Made by a program: the position numbers and the translations under genes. Positions 17,185 through 26,795 of a stretch of DNA of 64,000 bases are shown one piece after another. The stretch's first letter is position 1; each line of letters starts with the position of its first letter. Source of the DNA: an uncultured Bacteroidales bacterium (GTDB lineage Bacteria; Bacteroidota; Bacteroidia; Bacteroidales; UBA932); contig CALVDL010000009.1 of assembly GCA_944326305.1 (NCBI GenBank), forward strand, positions 33,400 to 97,399, written 5' to 3'. A model generated the notes under the pieces. The model saw only the letters and a program-made list of their open reading frames with translations. It did no database searches and was not told the DNA's origin.

Positions 17185-19200
17185 ATGATTAAATACAGGC
17201 TAACGACAATATCGGTTATGATATCATCTCTGCTGGTTTCATGTACTGATAGACTGGCAGAACAGGAGACTGCCCCGGTAGAGGAACCGGCGGCATCGGA
17301 AAAACTTGTCTTTACTCCGGAGAATGCTGTTGCCGGGAAACTTCTGGTGTATTTCTCCGGGGAAGCTGCAGAAAAGGTGGAGCATTCGTCTCTTACGCGC
17401 TCGGGCGGACCGTTGACCCGTTCCGGAATTGAAGAATTCGACCGGGTTCTTGAAAATATCGGTGTCAGGTCGCTCCACAGGGTTTTCCCGGTAGACAAAA
17501 GGAATGAAGAGCGCACCAGGAAAGCCGGTCTTCACAGATGGTATACCGTTGAATTCGATGAAACGGCTGATCTGAAAGAAGCCGCTCTTGCCATGGCAGG
17601 TGTGGCCGAGGTATCCAAGGTAGAGTTCAACCTGAGGATGGAACGGACCTCCGACCTGAAGGCCATCCCGTTTGCCGGAACAGGCAACAGGTTTCAGCAG
17701 GCTTCAGCAGAGGCGGTGTTCAATGATCCTTATCTGGATCTTCAGTGGAATTATATGAATACGGGAAACACTGAAATCTATTCCGGGATTAAGGCAGGCG
17801 CAGATGCAGATTGTATCCCTGCATGGCGTCTATGCACGGGGGACCCGAGAGTGGTGGTAGCAGTGGTGGACGACTGCGTACAGTGGAATCACCCTGATCT
17901 GGAAGCCAACATGTGGATAAACGGCGACGAGATACCCGGGAACGGCATCGATGATGACGGGAATGGCCTGGTAGACGACATCCACGGATATAATTTCGTA
18001 AACGATACCTCCCTTACATTGTCGGATGGGTTAGACGGATCGCACGGTACGCATGTGGCAGGTACGGTGGCCGCAGTGAATGGCAACGGTACGGGCGTCT
18101 GCGGAATCGCCGGAGGATCCGGCAGCGGAGACGGAGCCAGAATAATGTCATGCCAGATTTTCCATAACGAGGATCTCGGAAACGGCACTGCGGAAGTGTC
18201 GGCCAAAGCCATCAAATATGCGGCGGACAACGGCGCGTCCATTCTCCAGTGCAGCTTCGGCTATGGAGCAGGAGCCGTTACTTCGGACGCAATATATGCC
18301 CAGGACGCGAGCATAGAAAAACAGGCCATCGACTATTTCATAGGGACGAAGAATTGTGAAGCGGTGGACGGAGGGATTGTCATATTCGCTTCCGGTAACG
18401 ATATGTCCGCCATGTCTGCCTATCCGGGCGCCTATAAGGATTATATATCCGTAACTGCAATGGCCTGCGACTATACGCCTGCGTATTATACCAACTACGG
18501 GTACAGCTGCAATGTCGCGGCTCCCGGAGGGGATGCGTACCAGTCTTCCCTTGACAACAGGACAGAGGCCTCGCAGATACTTTCTACCGTCAACGGCAGC
18601 GCCTACGGCTATATGCAGGGGACATCGATGGCTTGTCCTCATGTTTCCGGGATAGCAGCCCTTGGACTCTCCTATGCCCTGCAGCTCGGAAAGACTTTCA
18701 CTGTCGATGAATTCAATTCAATCCTCCTGACATCAGTCAATGATATAGATCCGTACTGCACCGGGACAAGGTTTACGCAGGTCAGTGAGACCTCAATGGG
18801 CAATCTCGACCTGAGCCGTTTCAAAGGTGGAATGGGATCAGGTTACATAGACGCATATCAGGTACTGATGAATGTCCGCGGAACGACCTGTATTCCGGTT
18901 CCTGTCGGCAGTCAGGCCCAGATCGATATAACAAGCTATATCGGAGACGGCAATCCTAATCTGACCATTGTCTCGGCAGTGCTGTCTGATGAAGAGAAGG
19001 ACCGTTTGGGTATGACTTCCAATCCTGTCAAATTCGGGGGAAACATCCTGCTTACATGCACTAAACCGGGAGCCGGCATAATGACGGTTACCCTGCGCGC
19101 AGGAACTGCAAGCGGCAGCGGGATGGAAGGCAAGACAGTTACGAAAGAATTCGCATTGATAGCCCGGCCGGGCAACCCGGCCAATGGAGGCTGGCTGTAA
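17185..19200 (+). CDS. Subtilisin-like (S8) serine protease lipoprotein
   Basis: A 671-residue S8-family serine protease anchored as a lipoprotein (leader ending LLVSC). A roughly 180-residue N-terminal region resembling an inhibitory prodomain (LHRWYTVEFDETADLKEAAL) precedes the catalytic domain. The triad is visible: Asp229 in VVVAVVDDCV, His287 in DGSHGTHVAGT, Ser481 in GTSMACPHVSG. A beta-rich C-terminal tail follows residue 560. Placed in the SusC2/D2 operon, it probably cuts extracellular protein or glycoprotein so that fragments enter through SusC2. That link is inference from position. Confidence 0.92.
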   Translation: MIKYRLTTISVMISSLLVSCTDRLAEQETAPVEEPAASEKLVFTPENAVAGKLLVYFSGEAAEKVEHSSLTRSGGPLTRSGIEEFDRVLENIGVRSLHRVFPVDKRNEERTRKAGLHRWYTVEFDETADLKEAALAMAGVAEVSKVEFNLRMERTSDLKAIPFAGTGNRFQQASAEAVFNDPYLDLQWNYMNTGNTEIYSGIKAGADADCIPAWRLCTGDPRVVVAVVDDCVQWNHPDLEANMWINGDEIPGNGIDDDGNGLVDDIHGYNFVNDTSLTLSDGLDGSHGTHVAGTVAAVNGNGTGVCGIAGGSGSGDGARIMSCQIFHNEDLGNGTAEVSAKAIKYAADNGASILQCSFGYGAGAVTSDAIYAQDASIEKQAIDYFIGTKNCEAVDGGIVIFASGNDMSAMSAYPGAYKDYISVTAMACDYTPAYYTNYGYSCNVAAPGGDAYQSSLDNRTEASQILSTVNGSAYGYMQGTSMACPHVSGIAALGLSYALQLGKTFTVDEFNSILLTSVNDIDPYCTGTRFTQVSETSMGNLDLSRFKGGMGSGYIDAYQVLMNVRGTTCIPVPVGSQAQIDITSYIGDGNPNLTIVSAVLSDEEKDRLGMTSNPVKFGGNILLTCTKPGAGIMTVTLRAGTASGSGMEGKTVTKEFALIARPGNPANGGWL

Positions 19201-19207
19201 AAGGAGG
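19200..19207 (+). promoter_or_regulatory. Unusually strong Shine-Dalgarno site
   Basis: AAAGGAGG overlaps the protease stop codon and lies 4-7 bases before the ATG pair of the next gene. Most genes here lack such a site, as is usual in Bacteroidetes. Confidence 0.5.
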
Positions 19208-19211
19208 ATAT

Positions 19212-19694
19212 ATGATGAAAAAGACAATAAAGTACATGATGTTGGCGGCTGTTGCCATGGTAATGGCCGCCGGGTGCGGGAAGAAAGGGTCGGAACCTGA
19301 TCTTCCTGAAGGAACCGGGCCGGTAGCCGGCCAATGGCATCTCATCGAATGGAGTTCGCTTTCCGATGACCGTGCCGACATATATATATCTTTCGGGGAA
19401 GACGGGACATTCGACCTTTATCAAAGGCTTTATACCCAGTATTATGAACATTATGACGGTAATTATATACAGGATGGCGCAACCGTGAGCGGTACATACA
19501 GCGACGGGACCCCGTGGGGCAGCAGTTATACTGCAGTTTTCACTGAGGACCGTTCAAGAATGACTTTGACGCCGGACGGGAACGGGACTGCCGCAGTCTA
19601 TGAGGCTTCGGATATCCCGGAGGAAATCCTTTCAGGATCGCTTTCTGGTACCAAGTCCGGCATTGACGGACCGGACGGATACCGGTTCCTGTAG
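19212..19694 (+). CDS. Small lipocalin-like lipoprotein
   Basis: A 160-residue lipoprotein (leader ending MAAGC). The body (GQWHLIEWSSL, DIYISFGEDGTFDLYQR, VSGTYSDGTPW, YTAVFTEDRSRMTL) has the strand pattern of the lipocalin-like domains common in Bacteroidales. It starts 11 bases after the protease, with two ATG codons in a row (19212 and 19215), and closes the SusC2 operon. It may bind a small product or modulate the protease; nothing in the sequence decides this. Confidence 0.75.
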   Translation: MMKKTIKYMMLAAVAMVMAAGCGKKGSEPDLPEGTGPVAGQWHLIEWSSLSDDRADIYISFGEDGTFDLYQRLYTQYYEHYDGNYIQDGATVSGTYSDGTPWGSSYTAVFTEDRSRMTLTPDGNGTAAVYEASDIPEEILSGSLSGTKSGIDGPDGYRFL

Positions 19695-19703
19695 TTTTTT
19701 CCG

Positions 19704-21419
19704 TTACAGCAGCTGCCCGCCGATGAACTCTCTCATGATGGATGTCGGCGGGATTGCTTCTATCTCGTCAGGGGAGAGGGCTACGATGTAGTCCAGGAAT
19801 TTGAGCAGCCGGACTGCTTCTGTGTAGGCCTCGGATGTCGGGAGGATCCGCCGCAGAAGCGGTTCGGCGAAGTATTTCAGCATCGGCAGCTCGAATATGA
19901 GGGCGGAGTTGAATGCCACGTCCGCATTTTCCTGGAACGGGAAGATGTTCCGGTTCTCGCCGCGGCGGACGCTGTGCCAGCGCAGGATGGTCTCTTCAGG
20001 TGTCACACCGCGCACGCGGTTGTCCCTGACGATACGGCGCAGCAGACGGTTGTCGGATGTGGAGATGTTGTTGTTCTCGTCCAGGGACATGGATGTGAGG
20101 GCTGATGCGTAGACCCTGAATATGTGCGAGTCGTCCACAGCCGAAGTCATTGCAGGATTCAGGGCATGGATGCCTTCCATTATGAGTATGTCATTCTCCT
20201 TTAGCTTCATGAAGTTGCCTTCAAAGTGCCTCCTTCCCTCCTTGAAGTCGAACCGCGGCAGCTCAACTTCCTTTCCGTCCAGAAGGTCGTTCAGCTGGCT
20301 GTTGAGCAGCTGCAGGTCCATCGCTTCGAGAGCCTCGAAATCATATTCCCCGTTCTCGTCCTTCGGGGTCTTCTCCCTGTCTACAAAATAGTTGTCCAGT
20401 TCGATGACTTTAGGGTTGAGCCCCACTACCTTGCATTGTATGGCAAGCCTTTTTGACGAGGAGGTCTTTCCGCTGCTGGAAGGTCCCGCTATGAAGACTA
20501 TCTTCACCCGTCCGCGCTGCAAGTTTATCTGGTCGGCGATATCTGCATACTTCCTTTCGTGGAGCGCCTCTGAGAGGTTGATAAGTTCGACGGCCCGTCC
20601 GGAAGATATGCTCTTGTTCAGGGAACCTATCCCGGTGACACCCAGGATGGCGCACCAGTCGGCATATTCCTTTAGGGTCGCCGCCAGCTTCGACTGCCGT
20701 TTCATGGGCATGACCTTGCTGACATTGCCTTCGGCAGGGAACTGGAGACAGAAACCGTTGTTGAATCCCATGAGGTCGAAAACTTTCAGGTATCCTGTGG
20801 ACGGAACGAGCGGGCCGTAGAATGTATCGGCTTCTCCGTCAAGAAAATAGACGCTGTATGTGTAGTGTCCGATAGAACTCAGCAGGCGTGCCTTGTCTTC
20901 CTGCCCGTTGTCGAGGAAGATCTTCTGCGCCTCATCGAATGTCATCTTCACTTTCCTGAACGGCATGTCCCTGCTGATGATTTCCTGCATCTTGGCTTTC
21001 ACTTCTTCCAGCTCTTCATCAGTGATGTAGTAAATGCCGGGCCGGCCGTCCTCATTGTTCCTGCGTTCATGGATCTCGCAATACAGTCCGCTCGGAAGGG
21101 AATAGTCGATGGCCAGCACCTTGTCCGGGAACATTTCTTTGACCGCGTTCCTCAATACAAAGCACAGCGACCGTATGTATGTCCTGCGGCCGTCAGGGTG
21201 GTTGTAGCCTATGAACCGGATGGTATGAGGCATTATGATGTTGAATTCAAGCTCTTTGAGCCTGTTGTCCACAAGCGCCGCCAATACGGGCAGCTCCATC
21301 CCGGACTTTTCGTCGGGCACTGTCCTGAATGATGCCTCTGACAATTCTTTCAGTGCGGTCCCTACCGGTACCTTGTGGTAGCTGCGGTCGTTTTCGCAGA
21401 ATATCCTGATGTTTTCCAT
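19704..21419 (-). CDS. Nucleoside kinase (uridine kinase/phosphoribulokinase-like)
   Basis: A 571-residue protein of the Bacteroidetes nucleoside kinase type: an N-terminal region resembling TGS and threonyl-tRNA synthetase editing sequences, followed by a P-loop kinase domain. Walker A GPSSSGKTSSSKRL begins near residue 312, followed by VIELDNYFVDRE and LIMEGIHALNP, as in uridine kinase. It would phosphorylate a nucleoside in salvage. Start at 21419 (MENIRIF) was chosen because the frame upstream runs antisense to uvrA's end. It lies 17 bases after uvrA and converges on the SusC2 operon with a 9-base gap. Confidence 0.85.
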   Translation of the reverse strand: MENIRIFCENDRSYHKVPVGTALKELSEASFRTVPDEKSGMELPVLAALVDNRLKELEFNIIMPHTIRFIGYNHPDGRRTYIRSLCFVLRNAVKEMFPDKVLAIDYSLPSGLYCEIHERRNNEDGRPGIYYITDEELEEVKAKMQEIISRDMPFRKVKMTFDEAQKIFLDNGQEDKARLLSSIGHYTYSVYFLDGEADTFYGPLVPSTGYLKVFDLMGFNNGFCLQFPAEGNVSKVMPMKRQSKLAATLKEYADWCAILGVTGIGSLNKSISSGRAVELINLSEALHERKYADIADQINLQRGRVKIVFIAGPSSSGKTSSSKRLAIQCKVVGLNPKVIELDNYFVDREKTPKDENGEYDFEALEAMDLQLLNSQLNDLLDGKEVELPRFDFKEGRRHFEGNFMKLKENDILIMEGIHALNPAMTSAVDDSHIFRVYASALTSMSLDENNNISTSDNRLLRRIVRDNRVRGVTPEETILRWHSVRRGENRNIFPFQENADVAFNSALIFELPMLKYFAEPLLRRILPTSEAYTEAVRLLKFLDYIVALSPDEIEAIPPTSIMREFIGGQLL

Positions 21420-21436
21420 AATCGCGTGTTTTATTG

Positions 21437-24274
21437 TCAATCCGGGCTCTTGCTGCCGTCCTGCTGACTTGCTGCCATTCCGAGAACTTCTTTCAGGAAT
21501 GGACCTGTCACCGAGGCCGGGTCTTCCGCAAGCTCCTCCGGTGTCCCCCGGGCGACGATGCGTCCCCCTGCATTGCCCCCTTCCGGGCCCATGTCGAAGA
21601 TGTAGTCCGCGCACTTCAGCACATCCAGGTTGTGCTCTATCACTATCACGCTGTTCCCCTGGTCCACAAGCTGCTGGAGCACTCCCAGCAATACCTTTAT
21701 GTCCTCTGAATGCAGCCCTGTCGTCGGTTCGTCAAGTATATACAGTGTACTTCCGGTGCTTTTCCTCGCGAGCTCGGCCGCAAGCTTCATCCTCTGGCTT
21801 TCCCCTCCGGAAAGGGTGACCGCTGACTGCCCCAGCCGGATATACCCCAGCCCCACATCCACCAGGGACTTCAGCTTCTGCGCGATGGACGGTATGCTGC
21901 TGAAGAAGCTGTAGGCCTCGCTGATGGACATTTCCAGAACATCATTGATGTTCTTGCCCTTGTACTTCACGGCCAGTGTATCCTCCTTGTACCTGCGGCC
22001 GCGGCATTCGTTGCACACCACATTGACCGAAGGCAGGAAATTCATTTCTATCACCTTGATACCGGCGCCTTTGCATTCTTCGCAGCGGCCTCCGGGGACA
22101 TTGAAAGAGAACCTTCCGGCCTTGAACCCGCGCACCTTTGCGTCAGGAGTGGACTCGAACAGGGCCCTTATGTCGTTGAACACCCCGGTAAATGTCGCCG
22201 GGTTGCTCCTCGGGGTGCGTCCGATGGGCGATTGGTCTATTTCTATCAGCTTGTCTATGTTCTCGACCCCGACAAGACGGTCATAAGGCAGCGGCTGCAG
22301 CTTCGCGTTGTAGAACTTGTTCTTGAGCACGGGCATCAGGGTGTCGTTTATGAGCGAGGACTTCCCGCTTCCGCTCACTCCGCTTATGCCGATGAATATC
22401 CCCAGCGGCAGGTCAACGTCTATGTCCTTCAGGTTGTTGCCGCGTGCCCCCCGTATCCCGAGGAATGTCCCGTTGCCTTTCCTCCTTGCCGCCGGGACCT
22501 CTATCCTGCGTTTTCCGGTGAGGTAGTCGAGAGTGACGGAAGGCCCTATTATATAATGAGGGTTGCCGTGCTGCATCCCCGTTTTGCCCGAGAGTACGTC
22601 CAGCGGTGCAGAAAGGCATATCCTTCCCCCGTCTTCACCTGCCCCGGGGCCTACGTCCACCAGCCAGTCGGCCGCCAGCATGGTCTCTATGTCATGCTCC
22701 ACGACCATCACCGAATTGCCCTCGTCACGGAGCTTCTTGAGCGAGGCGATGAGCTTCCTGTTGTCCCTCTGGTGCAGCCCGATGCTCGGCTCGTCCAGGA
22801 TGTAGAGCACGTTCACCAGCTTTGACCCTATCTGCGTGGCAAGCCTGATGCGCTGGCTTTCTCCCCCCGAGAGCGAGGAAGTCGCCCTGTCGAGCGAGAG
22901 GTATTCCAGGCCGACATCCAGCAGGAAGGACACCCTTTCCCGGAGTTCTTTCAGAATGTCCCGGGCAATGGCGTTCTCCCTTGCCGAGAGCTTCGGCTCC
23001 AGAGTGTCCAGCCAGATCTTCAGGGCCGAAATCTCCATTGCGGACACCTCGGAAATGGTCTTCCCGTCTATCTTGAAATAATTTGTCTCCTGGTTGAGAC
23101 GGGTCCCGTGGCACACCGGGCAGACCACCTTGTCCGGGATGTCCTCCACGATTCCAGGGAAGGCCACCATTTCGGACGAGGCCCCTTCCCCCACACGGAA
23201 GAGCTCGTCGGACCCGAATACAATCAAGGATATCACTTCTTCCGGAATTTCATTGATCGGGTCGTACAATGAAAAGTTGTATTTCCTTGCTATGGAACGT
23301 ATTATGTCGAATTTTCTCGTTTCCCTGACCTTCCCTAACGGGACAATGCCGCCGTCGGCTATCGATACGCCCCTGTCCGGGACAATGGTGTCCATGTTCA
23401 CATCCACTATCATCCCCAGTCCTTTGCAGTGAGGACAATATCCCTGCGGCGAGTTGAACGAGAATGAGTGCGGGGCCGGCTCCGCGAGCGACAGTCCGGT
23501 CTCAGGGCATACGAGGTGCTTTGAATAATGGTGCAGCGCTCCGCTTTCCAGGTCCATGACCGCAAGCGAGCCTTTCCCGTAGTTGAGCGCGGACATGACG
23601 GAATCCCTGATCCGCTTCTGGTCGTCGGCGGATGGCTTGAGGCGGTCGATGACCAGCTCTATGAAGTGGGCCTTGTATCTGTCCAGCTGCGTGACACCTG
23701 AGAGGTCACAGATTTCACCGTCAATGCGTACATGAGTGTAGCCGCGCCTGCGGAGCTGGTCGAACAGTTCCTTGTAGTGCCCCTTCCGGCCTTTTACGAG
23801 CGGTGCCAGGAGATAACATTTCCTGCCGAGGTAGTTCCCGATGATCAGGTCCACGATCTGCTGGTCCGTGTAGCGGACCATCTCCTTCCCTGTCGCGGGG
23901 GAGTAGGCCCGTGAGGCCTTGGCATAGAGGAGCCTGAGGAAATCGTATATTTCTGTGATTGTCCCCACGGTGGAGCGCGGGTTGTTTCCCGTGGTCTTCT
24001 GCTCGATGGCTATTATCGGGCTGAGCCCGCTGATGCTTTCCACTTCTGGCTTCTCGAGTATGCCCATGAACTGCTTGGCGTATGCGGAAAGCGTGTCCAT
24101 ATAACGTCTCTGGCCTTCAGCATATATGGTGTCGAATGCCAGGGAAGACTTCCCGCTGCCGCTCAGGCCCGTGATCACCACGAACTTGTCGCGCGGGATG
24201 GAGAGCGACACGCCTTTGAGGTTATGGGCCCGTGCGCCGCGTATTTCTATGTATTCTGTATTGTCGTTGTCCAT
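21437..24274 (-). CDS. uvrA: UvrABC excinuclease subunit A
   Basis: The damage-recognition ATPase of nucleotide excision repair, 945 residues, the usual length. Two ABC modules are visible: Walker A GLSGSGKSS and GVSGSGKSS, two SLSGGESQR/TLSGGESQR signatures and two ILDEP Walker B motifs. Zinc-binding cysteine pairs appear in CPHCKGLG, CPVCHGTR, CEECKGAG and CNECRGRR. I chose start 24274 (MDNDNTEYIEIRGARAHN), where homology begins; the frame is open 23 codons further. It follows the metallo-beta-lactamase-fold gene by 31 bases and precedes the nucleoside kinase, so the three may be one unit. Confidence 0.97.
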   Translation of the reverse strand: MDNDNTEYIEIRGARAHNLKGVSLSIPRDKFVVITGLSGSGKSSLAFDTIYAEGQRRYMDTLSAYAKQFMGILEKPEVESISGLSPIIAIEQKTTGNNPRSTVGTITEIYDFLRLLYAKASRAYSPATGKEMVRYTDQQIVDLIIGNYLGRKCYLLAPLVKGRKGHYKELFDQLRRRGYTHVRIDGEICDLSGVTQLDRYKAHFIELVIDRLKPSADDQKRIRDSVMSALNYGKGSLAVMDLESGALHHYSKHLVCPETGLSLAEPAPHSFSFNSPQGYCPHCKGLGMIVDVNMDTIVPDRGVSIADGGIVPLGKVRETRKFDIIRSIARKYNFSLYDPINEIPEEVISLIVFGSDELFRVGEGASSEMVAFPGIVEDIPDKVVCPVCHGTRLNQETNYFKIDGKTISEVSAMEISALKIWLDTLEPKLSARENAIARDILKELRERVSFLLDVGLEYLSLDRATSSLSGGESQRIRLATQIGSKLVNVLYILDEPSIGLHQRDNRKLIASLKKLRDEGNSVMVVEHDIETMLAADWLVDVGPGAGEDGGRICLSAPLDVLSGKTGMQHGNPHYIIGPSVTLDYLTGKRRIEVPAARRKGNGTFLGIRGARGNNLKDIDVDLPLGIFIGISGVSGSGKSSLINDTLMPVLKNKFYNAKLQPLPYDRLVGVENIDKLIEIDQSPIGRTPRSNPATFTGVFNDIRALFESTPDAKVRGFKAGRFSFNVPGGRCEECKGAGIKVIEMNFLPSVNVVCNECRGRRYKEDTLAVKYKGKNINDVLEMSISEAYSFFSSIPSIAQKLKSLVDVGLGYIRLGQSAVTLSGGESQRMKLAAELARKSTGSTLYILDEPTTGLHSEDIKVLLGVLQQLVDQGNSVIVIEHNLDVLKCADYIFDMGPEGGNAGGRIVARGTPEELAEDPASVTGPFLKEVLGMAASQQDGSKSPD

Positions 24275-24305
24275 ATGGATAATGTTGTCATCCCGTGCGG
24301 GGACC

Positions 24306-24995
24306 TCATTCCTTGTCCTCCCCGGTGTCCCCGTTTTCCTCATAAGGGAGGTTGAACGGCTGGAGGAACGGGTTCTTGGTCCTTTCGTCAGTGATGGTCG
24401 TGTGCGGGCCGTGCCCCGGAATTACGGCTATGTCTCCGTCCAGAGGGACCAGCTTGCCGAATATCCCTTCCATCAGTCTGTCATAGTCTCCCTGCGGATG
24501 GTCCGTGCGCCCTATGCTTCCTGCAAAAAGCGTGTCACCGCTGAAAAGCACCTTGTCCGTCCGGTCGAGGTAGCAGACTCCTCCAGGGGTGTGGCCCGGT
24601 GTGGAAAGCACTTCAAATGTGGTCTTTCCGAAGCTTATCGTGTCCCCGTCATGTATGTCCTCCGTCTCCACATCCGTGGGCGGGGTCCTGAACCCGAAAT
24701 TCCTGCAGTACCAGTCCGCGCTCTGCAGGGTCTCCCTGTCGGCCGGGTCCATGTATACGGGTATGCCGTACATCTGCGCACATTCCTTGAGGCCGAACAC
24801 ATGGTCGAAATGAGCATGCGTCAGCAGGATTTTCACCGGCTTGAGCCCCTTGTCCTTTATGAAGCCGGCCAGCTGGTCCCTTTCTGTGTCCGTGTAGAAG
24901 CCCGGATCGATGATCACACATTCTCCGGTCTCGTCCCATGCCACGCTGCAGCACTCGTGCAGGTCGTTGAAATAGAAATTCTTTATCTTCAGCAT
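24306..24995 (-). CDS. Metallo-beta-lactamase-fold hydrolase (glyoxalase II-like)
   Basis: A 229-residue MBL-fold protein. The metal-binding motif THAHFDH follows VKILL, and later ligands sit in STPGHTPGG and FSGDTLF, with VIPGHGP near the end. These suit a hydroxyacylglutathione hydrolase-like or general thioesterase role; the substrate is open. Start 24995 (MLKIKNFYFND) is where family sequence begins; the longer frame runs through the tRNA gene. A perfect -7 element lies just upstream. Confidence 0.9.
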   Translation of the reverse strand: MLKIKNFYFNDLHECCSVAWDETGECVIIDPGFYTDTERDQLAGFIKDKGLKPVKILLTHAHFDHVFGLKECAQMYGIPVYMDPADRETLQSADWYCRNFGFRTPPTDVETEDIHDGDTISFGKTTFEVLSTPGHTPGGVCYLDRTDKVLFSGDTLFAGSIGRTDHPQGDYDRLMEGIFGKLVPLDGDIAVIPGHGPHTTITDERTKNPFLQPFNLPYEENGDTGEDKE

Positions 24996-25016
24996 AATGG
25001 TTGTTTCGTACGTCTG

Positions 25017-25024
25017 CAAATATA
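25017..25024 (-). promoter_or_regulatory. -7 element upstream of the MBL-fold gene
   Basis: On the minus strand this reads TATATTTG, a perfect TAnnTTTG, 21 bases before the start. No TTTG at the -33 distance. Confidence 0.45.
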
Positions 25025-25090
25025 CGTTTTTATTTTTTATGCCTGTCCGCATTACGCTGATCCGATAAAGAGAATCCGGCCATGGGATAT

Positions 25091-25126
25091 AAAAAAGGAC
25101 GGAGGCAGATGATTCTGTCTCCGTCC
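25091..25126 (-). terminator. Terminator after tRNA-Pro
   Basis: On the minus strand a GGACGGAG/CTCCGTCC stem, extended by CAGA/TCTG around a mismatch, is followed by six T (25091-25096). It lies 5 bases after the tRNA. Confidence 0.8.
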
Positions 25127-25131
25127 TGATG

Positions 25132-25205
25132 TCGGGGTACTGTGACTCGAACACAGGACCCTCTGGTCCCAAACCAGATGCGCTAGCCAACTGCGCCACA
25201 CCCCG
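25132..25205 (-). tRNA. tRNA-Pro (anticodon TGG)
   Basis: A 74-base cloverleaf on the minus strand. Acceptor CGGGGTG pairs with TACCCCG (one wobble). The anticodon stem TCTGG/CCAGA encloses loop TTTGGGA, giving anticodon TGG. The T arm has GTTCGAGTC, and discriminator is A. CCA is not encoded. Confidence 0.96.
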
Positions 25206-25234
25206 AATGATTCCCTATTCTCTGAATGGGACTG

Positions 25235-25265
25235 CAAAGATATGGCTTTTTTTATGAATGGCAAA
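25235..25265 (-). promoter_or_regulatory. Promoter of tRNA-Pro
   Basis: On the minus strand TTTG (25262-25265), a 19-base spacer and TATCTTTG (25235-25242) match the consensus fully, 29 bases before the tRNA. Confidence 0.8.
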
Positions 25266-25315
25266 ATTTTTTGCGGTTTTTTGACATTATTTTTCCGTGA
25301 GGCCGTTAAAAACAC

Positions 25316-25323
25316 TACCTTTG
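25316..25323 (+). promoter_or_regulatory. -7 element upstream of the LolD-like gene
   Basis: TACCTTTG is a perfect TAnnTTTG, 52 bases before the start at 25376. The -33 element is not evident. Confidence 0.45.
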
Positions 25324-25375
25324 GTCCATTGAAGCCGGTATGGACCGGCATGGTTCCACTGGAAATTTGTCCAAA

Positions 25376-26041
25376 ATGATAGATGCTAAAGGAATTGTAA
25401 AGTCGTTCGGAAAGCTGCAGGTGCTGAAAGGCATTGATTTTCATGCAGGGGAGTCGGAGGTGATATCCATAATGGGGGCTTCCGGGGCCGGTAAGTCCAC
25501 CCTCCTGCAGATTCTCGGCACACTTTCCACCCCTGACGCCGGCTCCCTCAAGATAGACGGTACGGATGTGCTCGGGCTCGGTCAGAAGGAGCTGTCCGTG
25601 TTCCGGAACAGGAAAATAGGCTTTGTCTTCCAGTTCCACCATCTCCTGCCTGAATTCACTTCGCTCGAGAACGTGATGATACCGGCCCTCATCGCAGGCC
25701 GCAAGGAGAAGGCTGCGCGTGAGACAGCCCTGGCCCTTCTGTCGGACCTCGGCATAGGGGAGCGCATAAACCACAAGCCGTCAGAGCTTTCCGGCGGAGA
25801 GCAGCAGAGGGTGGCGATAGCCAGGGCCCTTGTCAACAACCCTTCCGTGCTTTTTGCTGACGAGCCTTCCGGCAACCTCGACAGCAGGACCAAGGAGGAC
25901 CTCCACCGTCTTTTCTTCTCCCTGAGGGACCGGTACGGGCAGACTATAGTGATAGTGACCCATGATCCTTCGCTCGCGCAGCTGTGCGACCGCACCCTGT
26001 ACATGAAGGACGGTCTTTTTGTGCAGGAGGCATATGTCTGA
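25376..26041 (+). CDS. lolD: LolD-like ABC transporter ATPase
   Basis: A 221-residue ABC ATPase of the MacB/LolD type, which powers release of lipoproteins from the inner membrane in the Lol system. Visible: Walker [11 protein letters not shown]-loop [13 protein letters not shown] (the LLPEF stretch is typical of LolD), signature LSGGEQQR, Walker [13 protein letters not shown] and H-loop VTHD. Start 25376 ([13 protein letters not shown]) is where the ABC domain begins. The permease partner is not next to it. Its end overlaps the methyltransferase gene by 8 bases. Confidence 0.88.
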   Translation: MIDAKGIVKSFGKLQVLKGIDFHAGESEVISIMGASGAGKSTLLQILGTLSTPDAGSLKIDGTDVLGLGQKELSVFRNRKIGFVFQFHHLLPEFTSLENVMIPALIAGRKEKAARETALALLSDLGIGERINHKPSELSGGEQQRVAIARALVNNPSVLFADEPSGNLDSRTKEDLHRLFFSLRDRYGQTIVIVTHDPSLAQLCDRTLYMKDGLFVQEAYV

Positions 26042-26786
26042 ATTCAGGTTCAAGCGCTTTTCCGTCACCAATGAGCGCTCCGCAATGAAGGTGAACACCG
26101 ACGGCGTGCTCCTCGGTGCCCTGATGACCCTCCGCCCTGACGACCGGATGCTGCTGGATGTCGGGACGGGGACCGGTACGATAGCCCTTATGGCCGCCCA
26201 GAGGCTTTCGGACATGGGCCTGCAGCATTCCGCTCATATCGTGGCGATAGACATAGACGCCCCTTCTGCGGCGGAGGCCTCTGCCAATTTCATCCGGTCC
26301 CCGTGGCCGCAGATGCTTTCGGCGGAGAATGTCTCTCTGGAGGGGCTGGCTTTCCGCATGGCGTCCGCTGGATACCCTCCGGGCACTGGCTTGTTCGACC
26401 ATGTCTTTTCCAATCCCCCGTATTTCGAAACGGAGCTGAAGTCCCCGGACCTGCGCCGACGTGAGGCCAGGCATGCCGGCAGCCTTTCATACCGGGAGAT
26501 ACTGGATTTTGCCTCCAGGTGGCTTTCTCCGGGGGGGAGGTGTTCCCTTATTCTGCCTTCCGAGGCCGAGCCGGACCTGTGCCGCCATGCCCGTATGTGC
26601 GGACTGTTTCCGGAAAGGCTCGTACGTGTCAGGACTGTCCCGTCCAGGCCTCCGCGCAGGACGGTTGCCGAATTTTCCCGGGTGCGGCCGGAAAGGACTT
26701 CAGAGGAGAGCCTCGTGATGCAGGAAGAAGGCCGGTATACCGAGCAGTATACCGGCCTTACATCAGAGTTTTATCTCTGGGCTTAG
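26034..26786 (+). CDS. trmN6: tRNA1(Val) adenine-37 N6-methyltransferase (TrmN6-like)
   Basis: A 250-residue SAM-dependent methyltransferase of the YfiC/TrmN6 type. Motif I is [11 protein letters not shown] and the amino-methyltransferase motif IV is SNPPYF, which suits N6-adenine methylation. The opening [20 protein letters not shown] is characteristic of the family. The ATG at 26034 overlaps the lolD-like stop (ATGTCTGA), so translation is probably coupled. Confidence 0.9.
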   Translation: MSEFRFKRFSVTNERSAMKVNTDGVLLGALMTLRPDDRMLLDVGTGTGTIALMAAQRLSDMGLQHSAHIVAIDIDAPSAAEASANFIRSPWPQMLSAENVSLEGLAFRMASAGYPPGTGLFDHVFSNPPYFETELKSPDLRRREARHAGSLSYREILDFASRWLSPGGRCSLILPSEAEPDLCRHARMCGLFPERLVRVRTVPSRPPRRTVAEFSRVRPERTSEESLVMQEEGRYTEQYTGLTSEFYLWA

Positions 26787-26795
26787 GTCTGGTGT

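Noticed and set aside
22232..22825. 197-codon rightward frame within uvrA
   Set aside because: uvrA is unambiguous on the opposite strand over this stretch.
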